From: Thiobacillus denitrificans ATCC 25259
GTDB taxonomy: Bacteria; Pseudomonadota; Gammaproteobacteria; Burkholderiales; Thiobacillaceae
DNA length: 64,000 nt
NCBI RefSeq assembly: GCF_000012745.1
Contig: NC_007404.1
Coordinates: 992,001 to 1,056,000 of the forward strand
Reading direction: 5' to 3'
Positions 32,254 through 42,879 of the stretch are shown one piece after another. A program made the translations under genes and the position numbers. Each line of letters opens with the position of its first letter. The first letter of the stretch is position 1. The notes beneath the pieces were generated by a model. That model was given only the letters and a program-made list of their open reading frames with translations. It was not told the origin of the DNA and ran no database searches.

Positions 32254-33203
32254 CGCCGTTGCGTGACGCGATCGCGCGCACCCGCATCCTCGTCGCGGGT
32301 GACGTGATGCTCGACCGCTACTGGTTCGGCGAGGTTTCGCGCATTTCGCCCGAAGCGCCGGTGCCGGTCGTGCATGTCACGCGCAACGAGGATCGCATCG
32401 GCGGCGCAGGCAACGTCGCACGCAACGCCGCGGCGCTCGGTGCGCAGGTAACCCTGCTGTCGGTGGCGGGGCGCGACGAAGCCGGATTGGCCTTGCGCCG
32501 CCTGCTCGACGCCGAGCCGTTCGCCGTGCAGTTGCACGAGGACCCGGCGTATTCGACGATCACCAAGCTGCGTGTCATCGGCCGGCAGCAGCAACTCCTG
32601 CGCGTCGATTTCGAAACCCAGCCCGGCCATGAAGTGCTCGCCGCCAAGCTCGAAGCCTTCGCTCGGCTTCTCGCGGAGTGCGACGTGGTGATTCTCTCCG
32701 ACTACGGCAAGGGCGGGCTGACGCACGTCGGCCGCATGATCGAATTGGCGCGCGACGCGAAGAAGCCTATTCTGGTCGATCCCAAGGGTGACGACTGGGC
32801 GCGTTACGCCGGTGCGACGCTGATCACGCCGAACCGCAGCGAATTCCGCGAGATCGCGGGCGGCTGGAAATCGGAGCGCGAGCTCGCCGACAAGGCAGCG
32901 GAGGTACGTCGCAAATTCCGCTTCGACGCCCTGCTCGTGACACGCAGCGAGGAGGGCATGAGTCTCTTCGACGCCGAGGGCGCGCACCACGAAGCGACGC
33001 GCGCGCAGGAGGTGTTCGACGTCTCGGGCGCCGGCGATACCGTCATCGCTGCCCTCGCGGTTGCGTTGGGTGCGGGGGCGAGCAGCGTCGAGGCGATGCG
33101 GCTGGCGAACCGCGCCGCAGGCATCGTCGTCGGCAAGTTCGGCACCGCGGTCGCGACGGCGGACGAGGTTTTTGCAAACAGCTCAACCGGAGGACAGCCA
33201 TGA
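32250..33203 (+). CDS. rfaE1: D-glycero-beta-D-manno-heptose-7-phosphate kinase (RfaE1/HldE N-domain)
   Basis: The 317-residue PfkB-family kinase phosphorylates heptose-7-phosphate for inner-core [14 protein letters not shown] near residue 15 and the C-terminal [14 protein letters not shown] motif (catalytic Asp) are both visible. It stands alone: the adenylyltransferase half found in fused HldE is absent and must be encoded elsewhere. The start GTG overlaps ugd and the stop overlaps hldD, four bases each. Confidence 0.93.
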   Translation: MTPLRDAIARTRILVAGDVMLDRYWFGEVSRISPEAPVPVVHVTRNEDRIGGAGNVARNAAALGAQVTLLSVAGRDEAGLALRRLLDAEPFAVQLHEDPAYSTITKLRVIGRQQQLLRVDFETQPGHEVLAAKLEAFARLLAECDVVILSDYGKGGLTHVGRMIELARDAKKPILVDPKGDDWARYAGATLITPNRSEFREIAGGWKSERELADKAAEVRRKFRFDALLVTRSEEGMSLFDAEGAHHEATRAQEVFDVSGAGDTVIAALAVALGAGASSVEAMRLANRAAGIVVGKFGTAVATADEVFANSSTGGQP

Positions 33204-34198
33204 GCCAGTACACCGTGGTCACCGGCGCCGCCGGTTTCATCGGCGCCAACATCGTCAAGGCGCTGAACGAGCGCGGCGAGACGAACATCATCGCAGTCGA
33301 CAACCTCACCAAGGCCGACAAGTTCAAGAACCTGACCGACTGTGAAATCGCCGACTATCTCGACAAGACCGAATTTCTCAGCGTGGTCGAAGAGGGTGTG
33401 CTCGACGGCAGCGTCGCGGCGATCTTCCACGAGGGCGCCTGCTCCGACACAATGGAGACCGACGGCCGCTACATGATGGACAACAACTACCGCTATTCGG
33501 GCGCGTTGCTGAAGTTCTGCCAGGATGAAGGCGCGCAGTTCCTGTACGCCTCGTCGGCGAGCGTCTACGGCAGCGGGCGGGTGTTTTCCGAATCGCGCGA
33601 GTGCGAGTCGCCGCTCAACGTCTACGGCTACTCGAAGTTCCTGTTCGACCAGAGCGTGCGCCGGCTGTGGGCAGAGCGCACGGCGCAGATCGCGGGCTTC
33701 CGCTACTTCAACGTCTACGGGCCGCGCGAGCAGCACAAGGGCCGCATGGCCTCGGTCGCCTTCCACTTCTTCAACCAGTACCGTGCCGAGGGCCGGGTGA
33801 AGCTGTTCGAGGGGTGCGACGGCTATCCGAACGGCGAGCAGCGCCGCGACTTCGTCTCGGTCGAGGACGTCGTGCGGGTCAACATGTGGTTCCTCGACCA
33901 TCCCGAGGTGTCGGGCATCTTCAACGTCGGAACCGGGCGCTGCCAGAGCTTCAACGACGTCGCCGTTGCCACGGTCAACGCCTGCCGCGCGGCCGAGGGC
34001 CAGGATGCGTTGACGCTCGACGAGATGCAGGCTCAGGGGCTCATCGGCTACGTAGCCTTCCCCGAGGCGCTCAAGGGCAAGTACCAGAGCTATACCGAAG
34101 CGGATACGGCGGCCCTGCGTCGCGCCGGCTACGACGGCTCGTTCTACAGTGTCGAAGAGGGAACTGCACGCTACATCGAGCGTCTGCTGCAGTCATGA
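33200..34198 (+). CDS. hldD: ADP-L-glycero-D-manno-heptose 6-epimerase
   Basis: HldD epimerises ADP-heptose, the last step before LPS core assembly. The 332-residue short-chain dehydrogenase-type protein has the N-terminal motif [11 protein letters not shown], the catalytic Ser/Tyr/Lys set in ASSASVYG and NVYGYSKFL, and the family segment [14 protein letters not shown]. It is coupled to rfaE1 upstream and cysM downstream by four-base overlaps. Confidence 0.96.
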   Translation: MSQYTVVTGAAGFIGANIVKALNERGETNIIAVDNLTKADKFKNLTDCEIADYLDKTEFLSVVEEGVLDGSVAAIFHEGACSDTMETDGRYMMDNNYRYSGALLKFCQDEGAQFLYASSASVYGSGRVFSESRECESPLNVYGYSKFLFDQSVRRLWAERTAQIAGFRYFNVYGPREQHKGRMASVAFHFFNQYRAEGRVKLFEGCDGYPNGEQRRDFVSVEDVVRVNMWFLDHPEVSGIFNVGTGRCQSFNDVAVATVNACRAAEGQDALTLDEMQAQGLIGYVAFPEALKGKYQSYTEADTAALRRAGYDGSFYSVEEGTARYIERLLQS

Positions 34199-35088
34199 GC
34201 ACTTACAAGACCATCGAGGATACGGTCGGCAATACGCCGCTGGTGCGTCTCAAGCGTCTGCCCGGCGAGACGTCGAACATCGTGCTGGTCAAGCTCGAAG
34301 GCAACAATCCGGCCGGTTCGGTGAAGGACCGCCCCGCGCTGTCGATGATCGAGCAGGCCGAGGCGCGCGGCGAGATCCGGCCCGGTGACACGCTGATCGA
34401 GGCGACCAGCGGCAACACGGGCATCGCGCTCGCGATGGCGGCGGCGATGCGTGGCTACAAGATGGTGCTCATCATGCCCGAGCATCTGTCGATCGAGCGG
34501 CGCCAGACCATGCGTGCCTTCGGCGCGGAGTTGCGGCTCGTCAGCCGGGAGGCGGGCATGGAGGGGGCGCGCGATCTGGCGATCGAACTCGAGAAACAGG
34601 GCGTCGGCCGCGTCCTCGACCAGTTCACCAACCCCGACAATCCGGCCGCGCATTACCGCAGCACCGGCCCGGAGATCTGGCGCGACACCGAAGGCCGGAT
34701 CAGCCATTTCGTCTCGAGCATGGGCACGACCGGCACGATCATGGGCTGCTCGCGCTACCTCAAGGAGCAGAACCCCGCGATCCAGATCGTCGGCGTGCAG
34801 CCGACCGAAGGCGCGCAGATTCCCGGCATCCGTAAGTGGCCGGCCGAATACGTGCCGAAGATCTGCGACCCGAGCCGCGTCGACCGCATGATCTACGTCG
34901 GCCAGCAGGACGCCGAGGAGACGACCCGGCGCCTCGCGCGCGAGGAAGGCATCTTCGCCGGCATCTCTTCGGGCGGCGCGCTGTGGGCCGCGCTGCAACT
35001 GTCGAAGGAAGTCGAGAACGCGACCATCGTCTCGATCGTCTGCGACCGCGGCGACCGCTATCTGTCGACCGGCGTGTTCCCCGCGTAA
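34195..35088 (+). CDS. cysM: Cysteine synthase B (O-acetylserine sulfhydrylase)
   Basis: The 297-residue PLP enzyme makes cysteine from O-acetylserine and sulfide, or thiosulfate for the B isozyme. The PLP lysine is in [11 protein letters not shown] at about residue 41; the substrate loop [10 protein letters not shown] at about 69 and the [10 protein letters not shown] phosphate site are present. Its short length and the KDRPA form fit CysM better than CysK. Start overlaps hldD by four bases. Confidence 0.92.
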   Translation: MSTYKTIEDTVGNTPLVRLKRLPGETSNIVLVKLEGNNPAGSVKDRPALSMIEQAEARGEIRPGDTLIEATSGNTGIALAMAAAMRGYKMVLIMPEHLSIERRQTMRAFGAELRLVSREAGMEGARDLAIELEKQGVGRVLDQFTNPDNPAAHYRSTGPEIWRDTEGRISHFVSSMGTTGTIMGCSRYLKEQNPAIQIVGVQPTEGAQIPGIRKWPAEYVPKICDPSRVDRMIYVGQQDAEETTRRLAREEGIFAGISSGGALWAALQLSKEVENATIVSIVCDRGDRYLSTGVFPA

Positions 35089-35096
35089 GCGGCGTC

Positions 35097-36449
35097 ATGG
35101 CGAAGGCCAAAACGGTTTACACCTGCACCGAGTGCGGCGGCAGCTCGCCCAAATGGCAGGGCCAGTGCCCGGCGTGCAACGCCTGGAACACGCTGGTCGA
35201 GACGATCGCCGAGACGGCAAAGCCCCGCTTCGCCGCGCTCGCGGCGACGAGTCAGGTACAGCTGCTGCACGAGGTCGAGGCCTCGGAGGAAAGCCGCATC
35301 GCGACAGGGATCGGCGAACTCGACCGCGTCCTGGGCGGCGGCCTCGTCCCGGGCGGCGTCACGCTGATCGGCGGCGACCCGGGCATCGGAAAATCGACGC
35401 TGCTGCTGCAGGCGCTCGCCGGGCTGGCGGAGCGCATGGGGACGCTCTACGTCAGCGGCGAGGAATCGGCACGTCAGGTCGCCTTGCGCGCCCGGCGTCT
35501 TGCCCTGCCCGAAACGCGGCTGCCGGTTTTGCCCGAGATTCGGCTCGAGGCGATCCTCGCGCAGCTCGCGGCGACCTCGCCCGAGGTCGCCGTCGTCGAC
35601 TCGATCCAGACCGTTTATTCGGAGGCCCTGACCTCGGCGCCGGGATCGGTCGCGCAGGTGCGCGAGTGCGCGGCGCAGCTCACCCGCCACGCCAAGCAGA
35701 GCGGCACCGCGGTCATCCTGGTCGGGCACGTCACCAAGGAAGGCGCGATCGCCGGGCCGCGCGTGCTCGAGCACATTGTCGACACCGTGTTGTACTTCGA
35801 GGGGGACACGGGCTCGAGCTACCGCCTCGTGCGCGCGTTCAAGAACCGCTTCGGGGCGGTCAACGAGATCGGCGTGTTCGCGATGACCGAAAAGGGCCTG
35901 AAGGGCGTTTCGAACCCCTCGGCAATCTTTCTCTCGCGTCACGGCGAGCCCGTGCCGGGTTCGTGCGTGCTCGTGACGCAGGAAGGAACGCGCCCGCTCC
36001 TCGTCGAGATCCAGGCGCTCGTCGACACGAGTCACGCGCCCAATCCACGCCGTCTGAGTGTCGGCCTCGAGCAGAACCGTCTCGCGATGCTACTCGCCGT
36101 CTTGCATCGCCACGCCGGCATCGCCTGTTTCGATCAGGACGTCTTCGTCAACGCGGTCGGCGGGGTGAAGATCAGCGAGCCGGCGGCCGACCTCGCCGTC
36201 CTGGCCGCGATCGTGTCGTCGCTTAGGAGCCAGCCGCTGCCCGACAAGCTCGTGATGTTCGGCGAAGTGGGGCTCGCCGGCGAGATCCGTCCGGTGCAGC
36301 GCGGACAGGAGCGCCTGAAGGAAGCGGCCAAGCTCGGCTTCACCCAGGCCATCGTGCCGGCCGCGAACCAGCCCAAGCAGAAAATCGCCGGCATGACGGT
36401 GCACGCGGTGCAGCGTCTCGACGACGCGATCAGCCTGTTCCGCGGCTAG
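35097..36449 (+). CDS. radA: DNA repair protein RadA
   Basis: RadA is a DnaB-like helicase that extends branches during homologous recombination. The start ATG 35097 gives the usual zinc finger (CTECG and CPACNAW, four Cys). The 450-residue protein has Walker A GGDPGIGKST near residue 94, the RadA-specific KNRFG motif in FKNRFGAVNE and a C-terminal Lon-like domain. It lies eight bases behind cysM. Confidence 0.96.
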   Translation: MAKAKTVYTCTECGGSSPKWQGQCPACNAWNTLVETIAETAKPRFAALAATSQVQLLHEVEASEESRIATGIGELDRVLGGGLVPGGVTLIGGDPGIGKSTLLLQALAGLAERMGTLYVSGEESARQVALRARRLALPETRLPVLPEIRLEAILAQLAATSPEVAVVDSIQTVYSEALTSAPGSVAQVRECAAQLTRHAKQSGTAVILVGHVTKEGAIAGPRVLEHIVDTVLYFEGDTGSSYRLVRAFKNRFGAVNEIGVFAMTEKGLKGVSNPSAIFLSRHGEPVPGSCVLVTQEGTRPLLVEIQALVDTSHAPNPRRLSVGLEQNRLAMLLAVLHRHAGIACFDQDVFVNAVGGVKISEPAADLAVLAAIVSSLRSQPLPDKLVMFGEVGLAGEIRPVQRGQERLKEAAKLGFTQAIVPAANQPKQKIAGMTVHAVQRLDDAISLFRG

Positions 36450-36530
36450 CGGTCATGCCTGCGCGGAGCGTTTCGGCCCGCAGCCGCTGGCTATACTTCG
36501 AAGGCGAATCAAACGCGTACGGAGGCTGTC

Positions 36531-37034
36531 ATGAAGAGATGCGGAAAGGTATTCGTCACGGCCGCTCTGCTCGGCACCGTTTTCCCGGCGTATCCGGCCG
36601 AGGCGCAGCAGGCCGACGACACGGCGCCCGCCGCCCAGTCGCCCAGCGACGCGCCTTCCGCGGCGGAAGTCCGGCAGAAGCTCGGCAGCGCGGCCGACGC
36701 GATCAAGCGCTACAGTGCGGACAAGCGCGACGAAGCCGCGCAGAAAGCCAAGGTCGCGCTCGACCTGCTCGACCGCCGCATGGACGCGCTCGAGACCGAC
36801 ATCGACCGGAACTGGGAGCGCATGGATGCCGCGGCGCGCGCGCGTTCCCGCGAGGCCATGCGTGCCTTGCAGGACGAGCGCGTTGAGGTTGCCGAGTGGT
36901 ACGGCAGCCTCAAGAGCAGCACGGCGAGCGCCTGGGAGGAAACCCGGCAGGGCTTCGTCCGAGCGTATCAGGCGCTCCAGCGCGACTGGGAAAACGCCGA
37001 GCGCCAACAGGCGGACGACGCAAGCGGGAAGTAG
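36531..37034 (+). CDS. Hypothetical secreted helical protein
   Basis: The 167-residue protein starts with a clear signal peptide (MKRCGKVFV then a hydrophobic stretch to AEAQQ at about residue 27). The mature part is almost all charged helix, with periodic Arg/Asp/Glu (for example KRYSADKRDEAAQKAK), and may form a coiled coil. A ribosome site ACGGAGGCTGTC precedes the ATG. It is separated from radA by 81 bases and followed by a terminator, so it is probably a single-gene unit. I do not recognise a family. Confidence 0.7.
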   Translation: MKRCGKVFVTAALLGTVFPAYPAEAQQADDTAPAAQSPSDAPSAAEVRQKLGSAADAIKRYSADKRDEAAQKAKVALDLLDRRMDALETDIDRNWERMDAAARARSREAMRALQDERVEVAEWYGSLKSSTASAWEETRQGFVRAYQALQRDWENAERQQADDASGK

Positions 37035-37073
37035 CGCGGGTCGCGCGGCGCTTTTCACCGGAAGATTTTCCTG

Positions 37074-37104
37074 AAAGACCGGCATCCATCAGCCGGCCTT
37101 TTTT
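37074..37104 (+). terminator. Probable terminator after the secreted helical protein
   Basis: CCGGC (37079-37083) and GCCGG (37092-37096) form the core stem, extended by AAAG/CTTT around one mismatch. It is followed by a run of six T at 37099-37104. It separates the plus-strand gene from the convergent YihY-family gene. Confidence 0.7.
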
Positions 37105-37121
37105 GGCGTGCGACCGCCCGC

Positions 37122-38024
37122 TTAGCCTTTTGCGGCGACGACCGGCGCGGCGGCCCTTGAGGCGCTCTGCCCGTGCTTCAGCGAACCGTGTTCGTCGGCG
37201 TATACCTTCGTGAACTCGGCACCGAGCAGGAAGATCTGCGAGGCATAGTAGACCCAGGCCAGCAGCACCACCAGCGAGCCGGCCGCGGCGAAGGATTCGG
37301 AGAGCGCGCTTTTGCCGAGGTAGAGCCCGATCAGCAGCTTTCCGAGCTCGAAGAGGACCGCGGTCACCGCCGCGCCTATCCACACGTCGCGCCATGCGAC
37401 GTCGGCGGACGGCATGAGCTTGAAGATCATCGCGAAAAGCAGGGTCGTGATCGACAGCGATATCGCCATGTTGACGCACTGCAGCACGACTTCCCATCCC
37501 GGCATGAGCGCGCCGGTCCATCGGCCGAACACCGCGATCGCCGTGCTTACGATCAGCGACACCATGAGCAGGAAGGCGAGGCCCAGGATCAGGCCGAAGG
37601 ACAGCAGGCGTGCGCGCAGCAGCGCCCAGATGCCCGATGGCCTCTCGGATTTCGGCACCTTCCAGATGCGATCGAGCGCGCGCTGCAGTTCGGCAAAGAC
37701 GGTCGTCGCACCGAGTGCCAGGACGCCGCCGCTGACGAGGCCGGCGACCAGCCCTTTTTCCGTGTCGCTCGCGCTGCGCACGAGACGTTCCACGAGGATG
37801 GCGCCCTCCTGCCCGATCAGTCCGCCGATCTGCGCGACGATCTGACCCTGGATGGCATCGCGGCCGAACACGGCGCCGGCGACCGCGATCACGATCACCA
37901 GAAGCGGGGCGAGCGAGAACGCGCTGTAATAGGCGATGGCGGCGCCCATGCTCGGTGCGTAGTCCGCGATGTAGGCGGACACCACCTTGCGGGCGAGGAC
38001 GAACAGACTGCGAACACTCAGCAT
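37122..38024 (-). CDS. YihY/BrkB-family inner-membrane protein
   Basis: The 300-residue protein has about six membrane helices and the family segments YIADYAPSMGAAIAYYSAFSLAPLL and WKVPK, which mark the YihY/UPF0761 (formerly 'ribonuclease BN') family. Family members are membrane proteins of uncertain transport function; the RNase label is known to be wrong for this family. It is convergent with the preceding gene. A short basic C-terminal tail follows the last helix. Confidence 0.85.
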   Translation of the reverse strand: MLSVRSLFVLARKVVSAYIADYAPSMGAAIAYYSAFSLAPLLVIVIAVAGAVFGRDAIQGQIVAQIGGLIGQEGAILVERLVRSASDTEKGLVAGLVSGGVLALGATTVFAELQRALDRIWKVPKSERPSGIWALLRARLLSFGLILGLAFLLMVSLIVSTAIAVFGRWTGALMPGWEVVLQCVNMAISLSITTLLFAMIFKLMPSADVAWRDVWIGAAVTAVLFELGKLLIGLYLGKSALSESFAAAGSLVVLLAWVYYASQIFLLGAEFTKVYADEHGSLKHGQSASRAAAPVVAAKG

Positions 38025-38199
38025 TGCACGGCTCCTTCGTTGCCGCCGGGAGGCCCCCGCGGCGAGAGCTCTTGGTATAGCAAAGGCGCCGCGGCACGCG
38101 TGTCACGAAGCGCGCCGCTTGCGTTACCGCGCGATCACCGCGACCGCGCGATCCTCAGGCGTGTTCTTCAACGGCCGCGCCGCATACGGAACGTGCGAC

Positions 38200-39831
38200 T
38201 CAAGTCAGGAGCTGTCCGTGCTCGCGCGTGTCGTGGAACGCGACCTTGGGCCAACGTTCCTGGGCGAGGGTGAGGTTCACGCGCGTGTCGGCCAGATACA
38301 CGAGATTGCCGTCGACGTCCTTGGCGAGCCGCAGCGAATTGGCCTTGGTGAATTCGGCGAGGTGCTGGGCGTCGGGGCAGGTGACCCACCGCGCCGTGTG
38401 AATCCCCGCGTTCTCGAAGCTCGCGTCGACGCCGTATTCGGTCTTCAATCGGTGCGCGACGATCTCGAACTGCAGCGGGCCGACTGCGCCGATCAAGAGC
38501 GTGTTGTCGGCGAAGGGCTCGAACACCTGCACCGCGCCTTCCTCGCCGAGTTCGAGCAGGCCCTTGTTGAGCTGCTTGGCGCGCAAGGGATCGCGGAGCC
38601 GCGGCTTGGAGAACAATTCGGGCGCGAAGTAGGGGATGCCCTTGAACTGCAGCGCCTCGCCTTCGGTCAGCGTGTCGCCGATCTGCAGCTGGCCGTGGTT
38701 GTGGATGCCGATGATGTCGCCCGCGACGGCGTCGTCCGAGCGCTGCCGCTCGTTGGCCATGAACACGACCGCGTTGGCGATCTTCATGTCCTTGCCGGTG
38801 CGCCGGTGGCGCACCTTCATACCCGGCGAATAGCGGCCAGAGCAGACGCGGAAAAACGCGATGCGGTCGCGGTGCTGCGGGTCCATGTTGGCCTGAATCT
38901 TGAAGACGAAACCGGTGAACTTCGGTTCGGTCGGCTCGACCGTGCGCTCGACCGCATCGCGCGGCAGTGGCGAGGGCGCCCAGTCCGACAGTGCGCGCAG
39001 CACCTCGCGCACGCCGAAGTTGTTGATGCCGGAGCCGAAGAACACGGGCGTCTGGCGGCCAGCGAGAAAGTCTGCCAGGTCGAAGGCCGCGCCGGCCCCG
39101 CGAACGAGTTCGATCTCGGACAGCAGCGCGTCGGCCTCGAGCGGAAAGAGCTCGCGCAGCTTCGCGTCGCCGAGGCCCTGCAGCGACTCGAACTGCTGGC
39201 CCGCGTTTTCCTCGCCTGCCTTGAACCGCAGGATCTCGTCGTGGATCAGGTGATACACGCCCTGGAAGCGCTTGCCCATGCCGATCGGCCAGGTCACTGG
39301 CGCGCAGTGGATCTTCAGGATCGACTCGATCTCGTCCAACAGCTCGAGCGGCTCGCGCACCTCGCGGTCCAGCTTGTTGATGAAGGTGATGATCGGCGTG
39401 TCGCGCAGTCGGCAGACTTCGAGCAGCTTGATCGTCTGTTCTTCGACGCCCTTCGCGGCGTCGACGACCATGATCGCCGCGTCGACCGCGGTCAGCACGC
39501 GATAGGTGTCTTCCGAGAAGTCCTTGTGGCCCGGCGTGTCGAGCAGGTTGAACACGCAGTCGCCGTAGGAGAACTGCATGACCGACGAGGCGACCGAGAT
39601 GCCGCGCTCCTGTTCGACCGCCATCCAGTCCGAGGTGGCGAACTTGCCGCTCTTCTTCGCCTTGACCGTGCCGGCCATCTGGATCGCGCCGCCGAACAGC
39701 AGCAGCTTTTCGGTCAGCGTCGTCTTGCCGGCGTCCGGGTGGGAGATGATCGCGAACGTGCGGCGCTTCTTGACGTCGCGCGCAAGGGCCGGGTCGCCGG
39801 CCTGGGCCGGTGCGGGGGAAGCGGATTCCAT
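38200..39831 (-). CDS. prfC: Peptide chain release factor 3
   Basis: RF3 is a translational GTPase that recycles RF1 and RF2. I start at ATG 39831, giving 543 residues; an in-frame TTG at 39861 would add ten. G-domain motifs are complete: HPDAGKTTL (G1), the switch region [11 protein letters not shown] with [15 protein letters not shown] (G3) and NKLDRE (G4). Length is normal. The downstream gap to YihY (38025-38199) shows no gene. Confidence 0.95.
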   Translation of the reverse strand: MESASPAPAQAGDPALARDVKKRRTFAIISHPDAGKTTLTEKLLLFGGAIQMAGTVKAKKSGKFATSDWMAVEQERGISVASSVMQFSYGDCVFNLLDTPGHKDFSEDTYRVLTAVDAAIMVVDAAKGVEEQTIKLLEVCRLRDTPIITFINKLDREVREPLELLDEIESILKIHCAPVTWPIGMGKRFQGVYHLIHDEILRFKAGEENAGQQFESLQGLGDAKLRELFPLEADALLSEIELVRGAGAAFDLADFLAGRQTPVFFGSGINNFGVREVLRALSDWAPSPLPRDAVERTVEPTEPKFTGFVFKIQANMDPQHRDRIAFFRVCSGRYSPGMKVRHRRTGKDMKIANAVVFMANERQRSDDAVAGDIIGIHNHGQLQIGDTLTEGEALQFKGIPYFAPELFSKPRLRDPLRAKQLNKGLLELGEEGAVQVFEPFADNTLLIGAVGPLQFEIVAHRLKTEYGVDASFENAGIHTARWVTCPDAQHLAEFTKANSLRLAKDVDGNLVYLADTRVNLTLAQERWPKVAFHDTREHGQLLT

Positions 39832-39980
39832 CGGGGTGTTCTGATACTGAGGCAGGCGCAATTTTAAGCGATTCCGCGTGCTTCCCTACGGCGTGGATGA
39901 CGATATCGCAGGGTGCGGGGTTGCCGTCACGCAGGCCGTTTGCATGCGACGCCGAAAAGCCGGACCGGCGATCTGCGATA

Positions 39981-40013
39981 AGAAAAAAAAGTCCGGTCGG
40001 ATGACCGGACTTT
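39981..40013 (-). terminator. Terminator of the tRNA transcript
   Basis: On the minus strand, AAAGTCCGGT and ACCGGACTTT form a perfect 10-bp stem with a six-base loop. The stem is followed by a run of T (eight A on the plus strand at 39983-39990). It lies just past the tRNA-Arg 3' end. Confidence 0.9.
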
Positions 40014-40020
40014 CGATGTT

Positions 40021-40097
40021 TGGCGCGCCCGAAGAGATTCGAACTCCTGACCCCTTGGTTCGTAGCCAAGTACTCTATCCAGCTGAGCTACGGGCGC
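40021..40097 (-). tRNA. tRNA-Arg (anticodon ACG)
   Basis: The 77-base gene starts GCGCCCG and ends with the pairing CGGGCGC followed by an encoded CCA. The anticodon loop CTACGAA gives ACG, which is edited to ICG and reads CGU, CGC and CGA. The D and T arms are standard, with GTTCGAATC in the T loop. It lies 56 bases behind tRNA-Ser on the same strand. Confidence 0.97.
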
Positions 40098-40153
40098 TTT
40101 GAAGGATGCGCATTATACGCGGTTTTCGCGCTGCGACGCAAACTTGTTCGGAT

Positions 40154-40247
40154 TGGCGGAGACGGAGGGATTCGAACCCTCGATACAGGTTTAAGCCCGT
40201 ATGCTCCCTTAGCAGGGGAGTACCTTCAACCACTCGGCCACGTCTCC
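40154..40247 (-). tRNA. tRNA-Ser (anticodon GCT)
   Basis: The 94-base gene has the long variable arm of serine tRNAs. The acceptor GGAGACG pairs with CGTCTCC, CCA is encoded, and the anticodon loop CTGCTAA gives GCT, reading AGU and AGC. It is upstream of tRNA-Arg in the same direction and they probably share a transcript. Confidence 0.97.
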
Positions 40248-40290
40248 GAACCGCCGCGCATTGTAGCGGAATGCGCGGCGGAAAGCCACT

Positions 40291-41520
40291 TCAGGCCGTC
40301 GCCTTGTCCAGTTCGAAGGCCTGGTGCAGCGCGCGCACGGCGAGTTCGAGGTACTTGTCCTCGACCACGACCGAGATCTTGATCTCGGAGGTCGAGATCA
40401 TCTGCAGGTTGATGTTTTCCTTCGACAGCGTCTCGAACATCTTTTTCGCGATGCCGACGTGCGAGCGCATGCCGACACCGACGATCGACACCTTGGCGAT
40501 CTTGTCGTCACCGGTGACTTCGCGTGCGCCGACCGTCGCGGCGGTCGCCTTGACGAGGCTCATCGCCTTGGCGAAGTCGTTGCGGTGCACGGTGAAGGTG
40601 AAGTCGGTGGTGTTGGCGTGACCGACGTTCTGCACGATCATGTCGACGTCGACGTTGGCGTCGGCGACGGGGCCAAGAATCTGATAGGCGATGCCCGGAT
40701 GGTCCGGCACGCCGACGACAGTGATCTTCGCTTCGTCACGGCTGAAGGCGATGCCCGAGATGATGGCCTGTTCCATGTTGTCGTTTTCCTCGAATGTGAT
40801 GAGCGTGCCGTCGCCTTCGTCCTGAAAGCTCGACAGCACGCGCAGTTTGACCTTGTACTTGCCTGCGAACTCGACCGAGCGGATCTGCAGCACCTTGGAG
40901 CCGAGGCTCGCCATTTCGAGCATTTCCTCGAACGTCACGGTCTTCAGCCGCCGTGCTTCGGGGACGATGCGTGGGTCGGTCGTATAGACGCCGTCGACGT
41001 CGGTATAGATCTGGCATTCGTCGGCCTTGAGCGCGGCCGCGAGCGCGACGCCGGTGGTGTCAGAGCCGCCCCGTCCCAAGGTCGTGATGTTGCCGCCCTC
41101 GTCGACGCCTTGGAAGCCCGCGACGACGACGACGTGACCCGAGTCGAGGTCGCGCCGCATCTTGGCCTCGTCGATGCTGAGAATGCGGGCCTTGGTGAAG
41201 GCGTCGTCTGTGAGGATGCGCACCTGGGCGCCGGTGTAGCTCTTCGCCTTGAGGCCGAGATCCTTGAGCGCCATCGCGAGCAGCGCGATCGTGACCTGCT
41301 CGCCAGTCGACACCATCATGTCGAGCTCGCGCGGGTCGGGTTCGGCCTGGATCTGTTTGGCGAGGCCGATCAGGCGGTTGGTTTCGCCCGACATCGCCGA
41401 GAGCACGACCACGACCTGGTGGCCGAGCATTTTGAACTTGGCGACGCGTTCGGCCACGGCGCGGATGCGTTCGACGTTGGCGACCGAGGTGCCGCCGTAC
41501 TTTTGTACGATGAGTGCCAT
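40291..41520 (-). CDS. lysC: Aspartate kinase
   Basis: The 409-residue enzyme phosphorylates aspartate, committing it to lysine, threonine and methionine. The N-terminal KYGGTSVANVERIR signature and the GRGGSDTTGVALAA segment form the kinase site. Two ACT domains at the C-terminus (about 265-400) indicate feedback control, probably by lysine and/or threonine. It is a stand-alone kinase, not fused to homoserine dehydrogenase. The tRNA-Ser gene follows 43 bases downstream. Confidence 0.96.
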   Translation of the reverse strand: MALIVQKYGGTSVANVERIRAVAERVAKFKMLGHQVVVVLSAMSGETNRLIGLAKQIQAEPDPRELDMMVSTGEQVTIALLAMALKDLGLKAKSYTGAQVRILTDDAFTKARILSIDEAKMRRDLDSGHVVVVAGFQGVDEGGNITTLGRGGSDTTGVALAAALKADECQIYTDVDGVYTTDPRIVPEARRLKTVTFEEMLEMASLGSKVLQIRSVEFAGKYKVKLRVLSSFQDEGDGTLITFEENDNMEQAIISGIAFSRDEAKITVVGVPDHPGIAYQILGPVADANVDVDMIVQNVGHANTTDFTFTVHRNDFAKAMSLVKATAATVGAREVTGDDKIAKVSIVGVGMRSHVGIAKKMFETLSKENINLQMISTSEIKISVVVEDKYLELAVRALHQAFELDKATA

Positions 41521-41580
41521 TTCTGGGGGCTGGGATCCAGGAGTTAGGGGCTGGGGGCGAAAAAAACGGATTCTAAGGGA

Positions 41581-42879
41581 TTAGCGCTCGAATAGCGCGA
41601 TCGATTCGACGTGCGCGGTGTGAGGGAACATGTTGGCGACGCCGGCCGCTTCCAGCCGGTAGCCCTTGACGTGGACGAGCACCTCGGCATCGCGTGCGAG
41701 CGTCGCTGGATCGCAGGAAACGTAGACGATGCGGCGGGGCGCGCCGGCCTCCGGCAGCGACTTCACGACCTCGATCGCGCCCGAGCGCGGGGGGTCGATC
41801 AACAGCTTGTCGAAGGGCCCGAGCGCGGCGAATTTTTCCGGCGTCATCTCGAACAGGTTGTCGACCTCGAATCGCGCGTGGGGCAGGGCGTTGCGCAGGG
41901 CGTTTTCGCGCGCCCGGGCGACGAGCTCCGTGCTGCCCTCGATGCCGAGGACGTCGGCGCCGCGGTGCGCGATCGGCAGCGTGAAGTTGCCGAGGCCGCA
42001 GAACAGGTCGGCGATGCGTTCGCCTGGCCGCGGGTCGAGCAGGCGCAGCGCGCGGCTCACGAGCGCGCGGTTGATCGCACTGTTGACTTGGGTGAACTCG
42101 GTCGGCCGGAAAGGCATTACCAGCCCGAATTCGGGCAGGCCGTAGCTCAATTCCGGCGCGATGTCGGGCCAGAACGGGCGCGCGGTCTCCGGACCCTTGC
42201 GCTGCTCCCAGACCTGCACGTGGTGCGCGTCGGCGAATGCGCGAACGTGCGCCGCATCGTCGTCGTTCCAGGGTTCGAGCAGGCGGAACACCAGCACGAT
42301 GACGTGTTCGCCGGCGGCGACTTCGATCTGCGGGATGCGGTCGGCGTTCGACAGGCGGCCGATCAGCTCGCGCAGCGGCTGGATCAGGGCCGACACGCCG
42401 GGGGCGAGCACCTCGCAGCTGGCCATGTCGGCGATGAAGCTCGAGCGCTTCTCGTGAAAGCCCACCAGCACGCCGCCTTTCTTCTCGACGCGGCGCACCG
42501 AGAGGCGCGCGCGGCCGCGGTAGCCCCAGCTCGGGCCGTGCAGCGCCGGCAGCAGGACACTGGGGCGGACCTTGCCGATGCGGGCGAGGTTTTCCTCGAG
42601 CACGCGTTGCTTGGCCGCGACCTGGGCGCTCGGCTCGAGATGCTGCATCGAGCAGCCGCCGCAGCGGCCGAAATAGCGGCAACGCGGTTCTGCGCGCTGC
42701 GCGCTGGGCGCGAGAATCGCGACCGCATTGGCCGAGTTGTACTTGGCGTGCTTGCGAAAGATCGCGATTTCCGCGCGCTCGCCGGCCAGCGCGCCGTCGA
42801 CGAAGGTGACCTTGCCGTCGAGGCGTGCGACGCCGTGGCCCTCGTGATCGAGGGAAAGGATGTCGACGACCGGATTCAT
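41581..42879 (-). CDS. rlmD: 23S rRNA (uracil-1939-C5)-methyltransferase
   Basis: RlmD (RumA) methylates U1939 of 23S rRNA with AdoMet. The 432-residue protein has an N-terminal TRAM domain ([15 protein letters not shown]), iron-sulfur cysteines in [14 protein letters not shown], the AdoMet motif [12 protein letters not shown], and the catalytic cysteine in [11 protein letters not shown]. Length is normal. It overlaps the upstream exonuclease gene by four bases. Confidence 0.93.
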   Translation of the reverse strand: MNPVVDILSLDHEGHGVARLDGKVTFVDGALAGERAEIAIFRKHAKYNSANAVAILAPSAQRAEPRCRYFGRCGGCSMQHLEPSAQVAAKQRVLEENLARIGKVRPSVLLPALHGPSWGYRGRARLSVRRVEKKGGVLVGFHEKRSSFIADMASCEVLAPGVSALIQPLRELIGRLSNADRIPQIEVAAGEHVIVLVFRLLEPWNDDDAAHVRAFADAHHVQVWEQRKGPETARPFWPDIAPELSYGLPEFGLVMPFRPTEFTQVNSAINRALVSRALRLLDPRPGERIADLFCGLGNFTLPIAHRGADVLGIEGSTELVARARENALRNALPHARFEVDNLFEMTPEKFAALGPFDKLLIDPPRSGAIEVVKSLPEAGAPRRIVYVSCDPATLARDAEVLVHVKGYRLEAAGVANMFPHTAHVESIALFER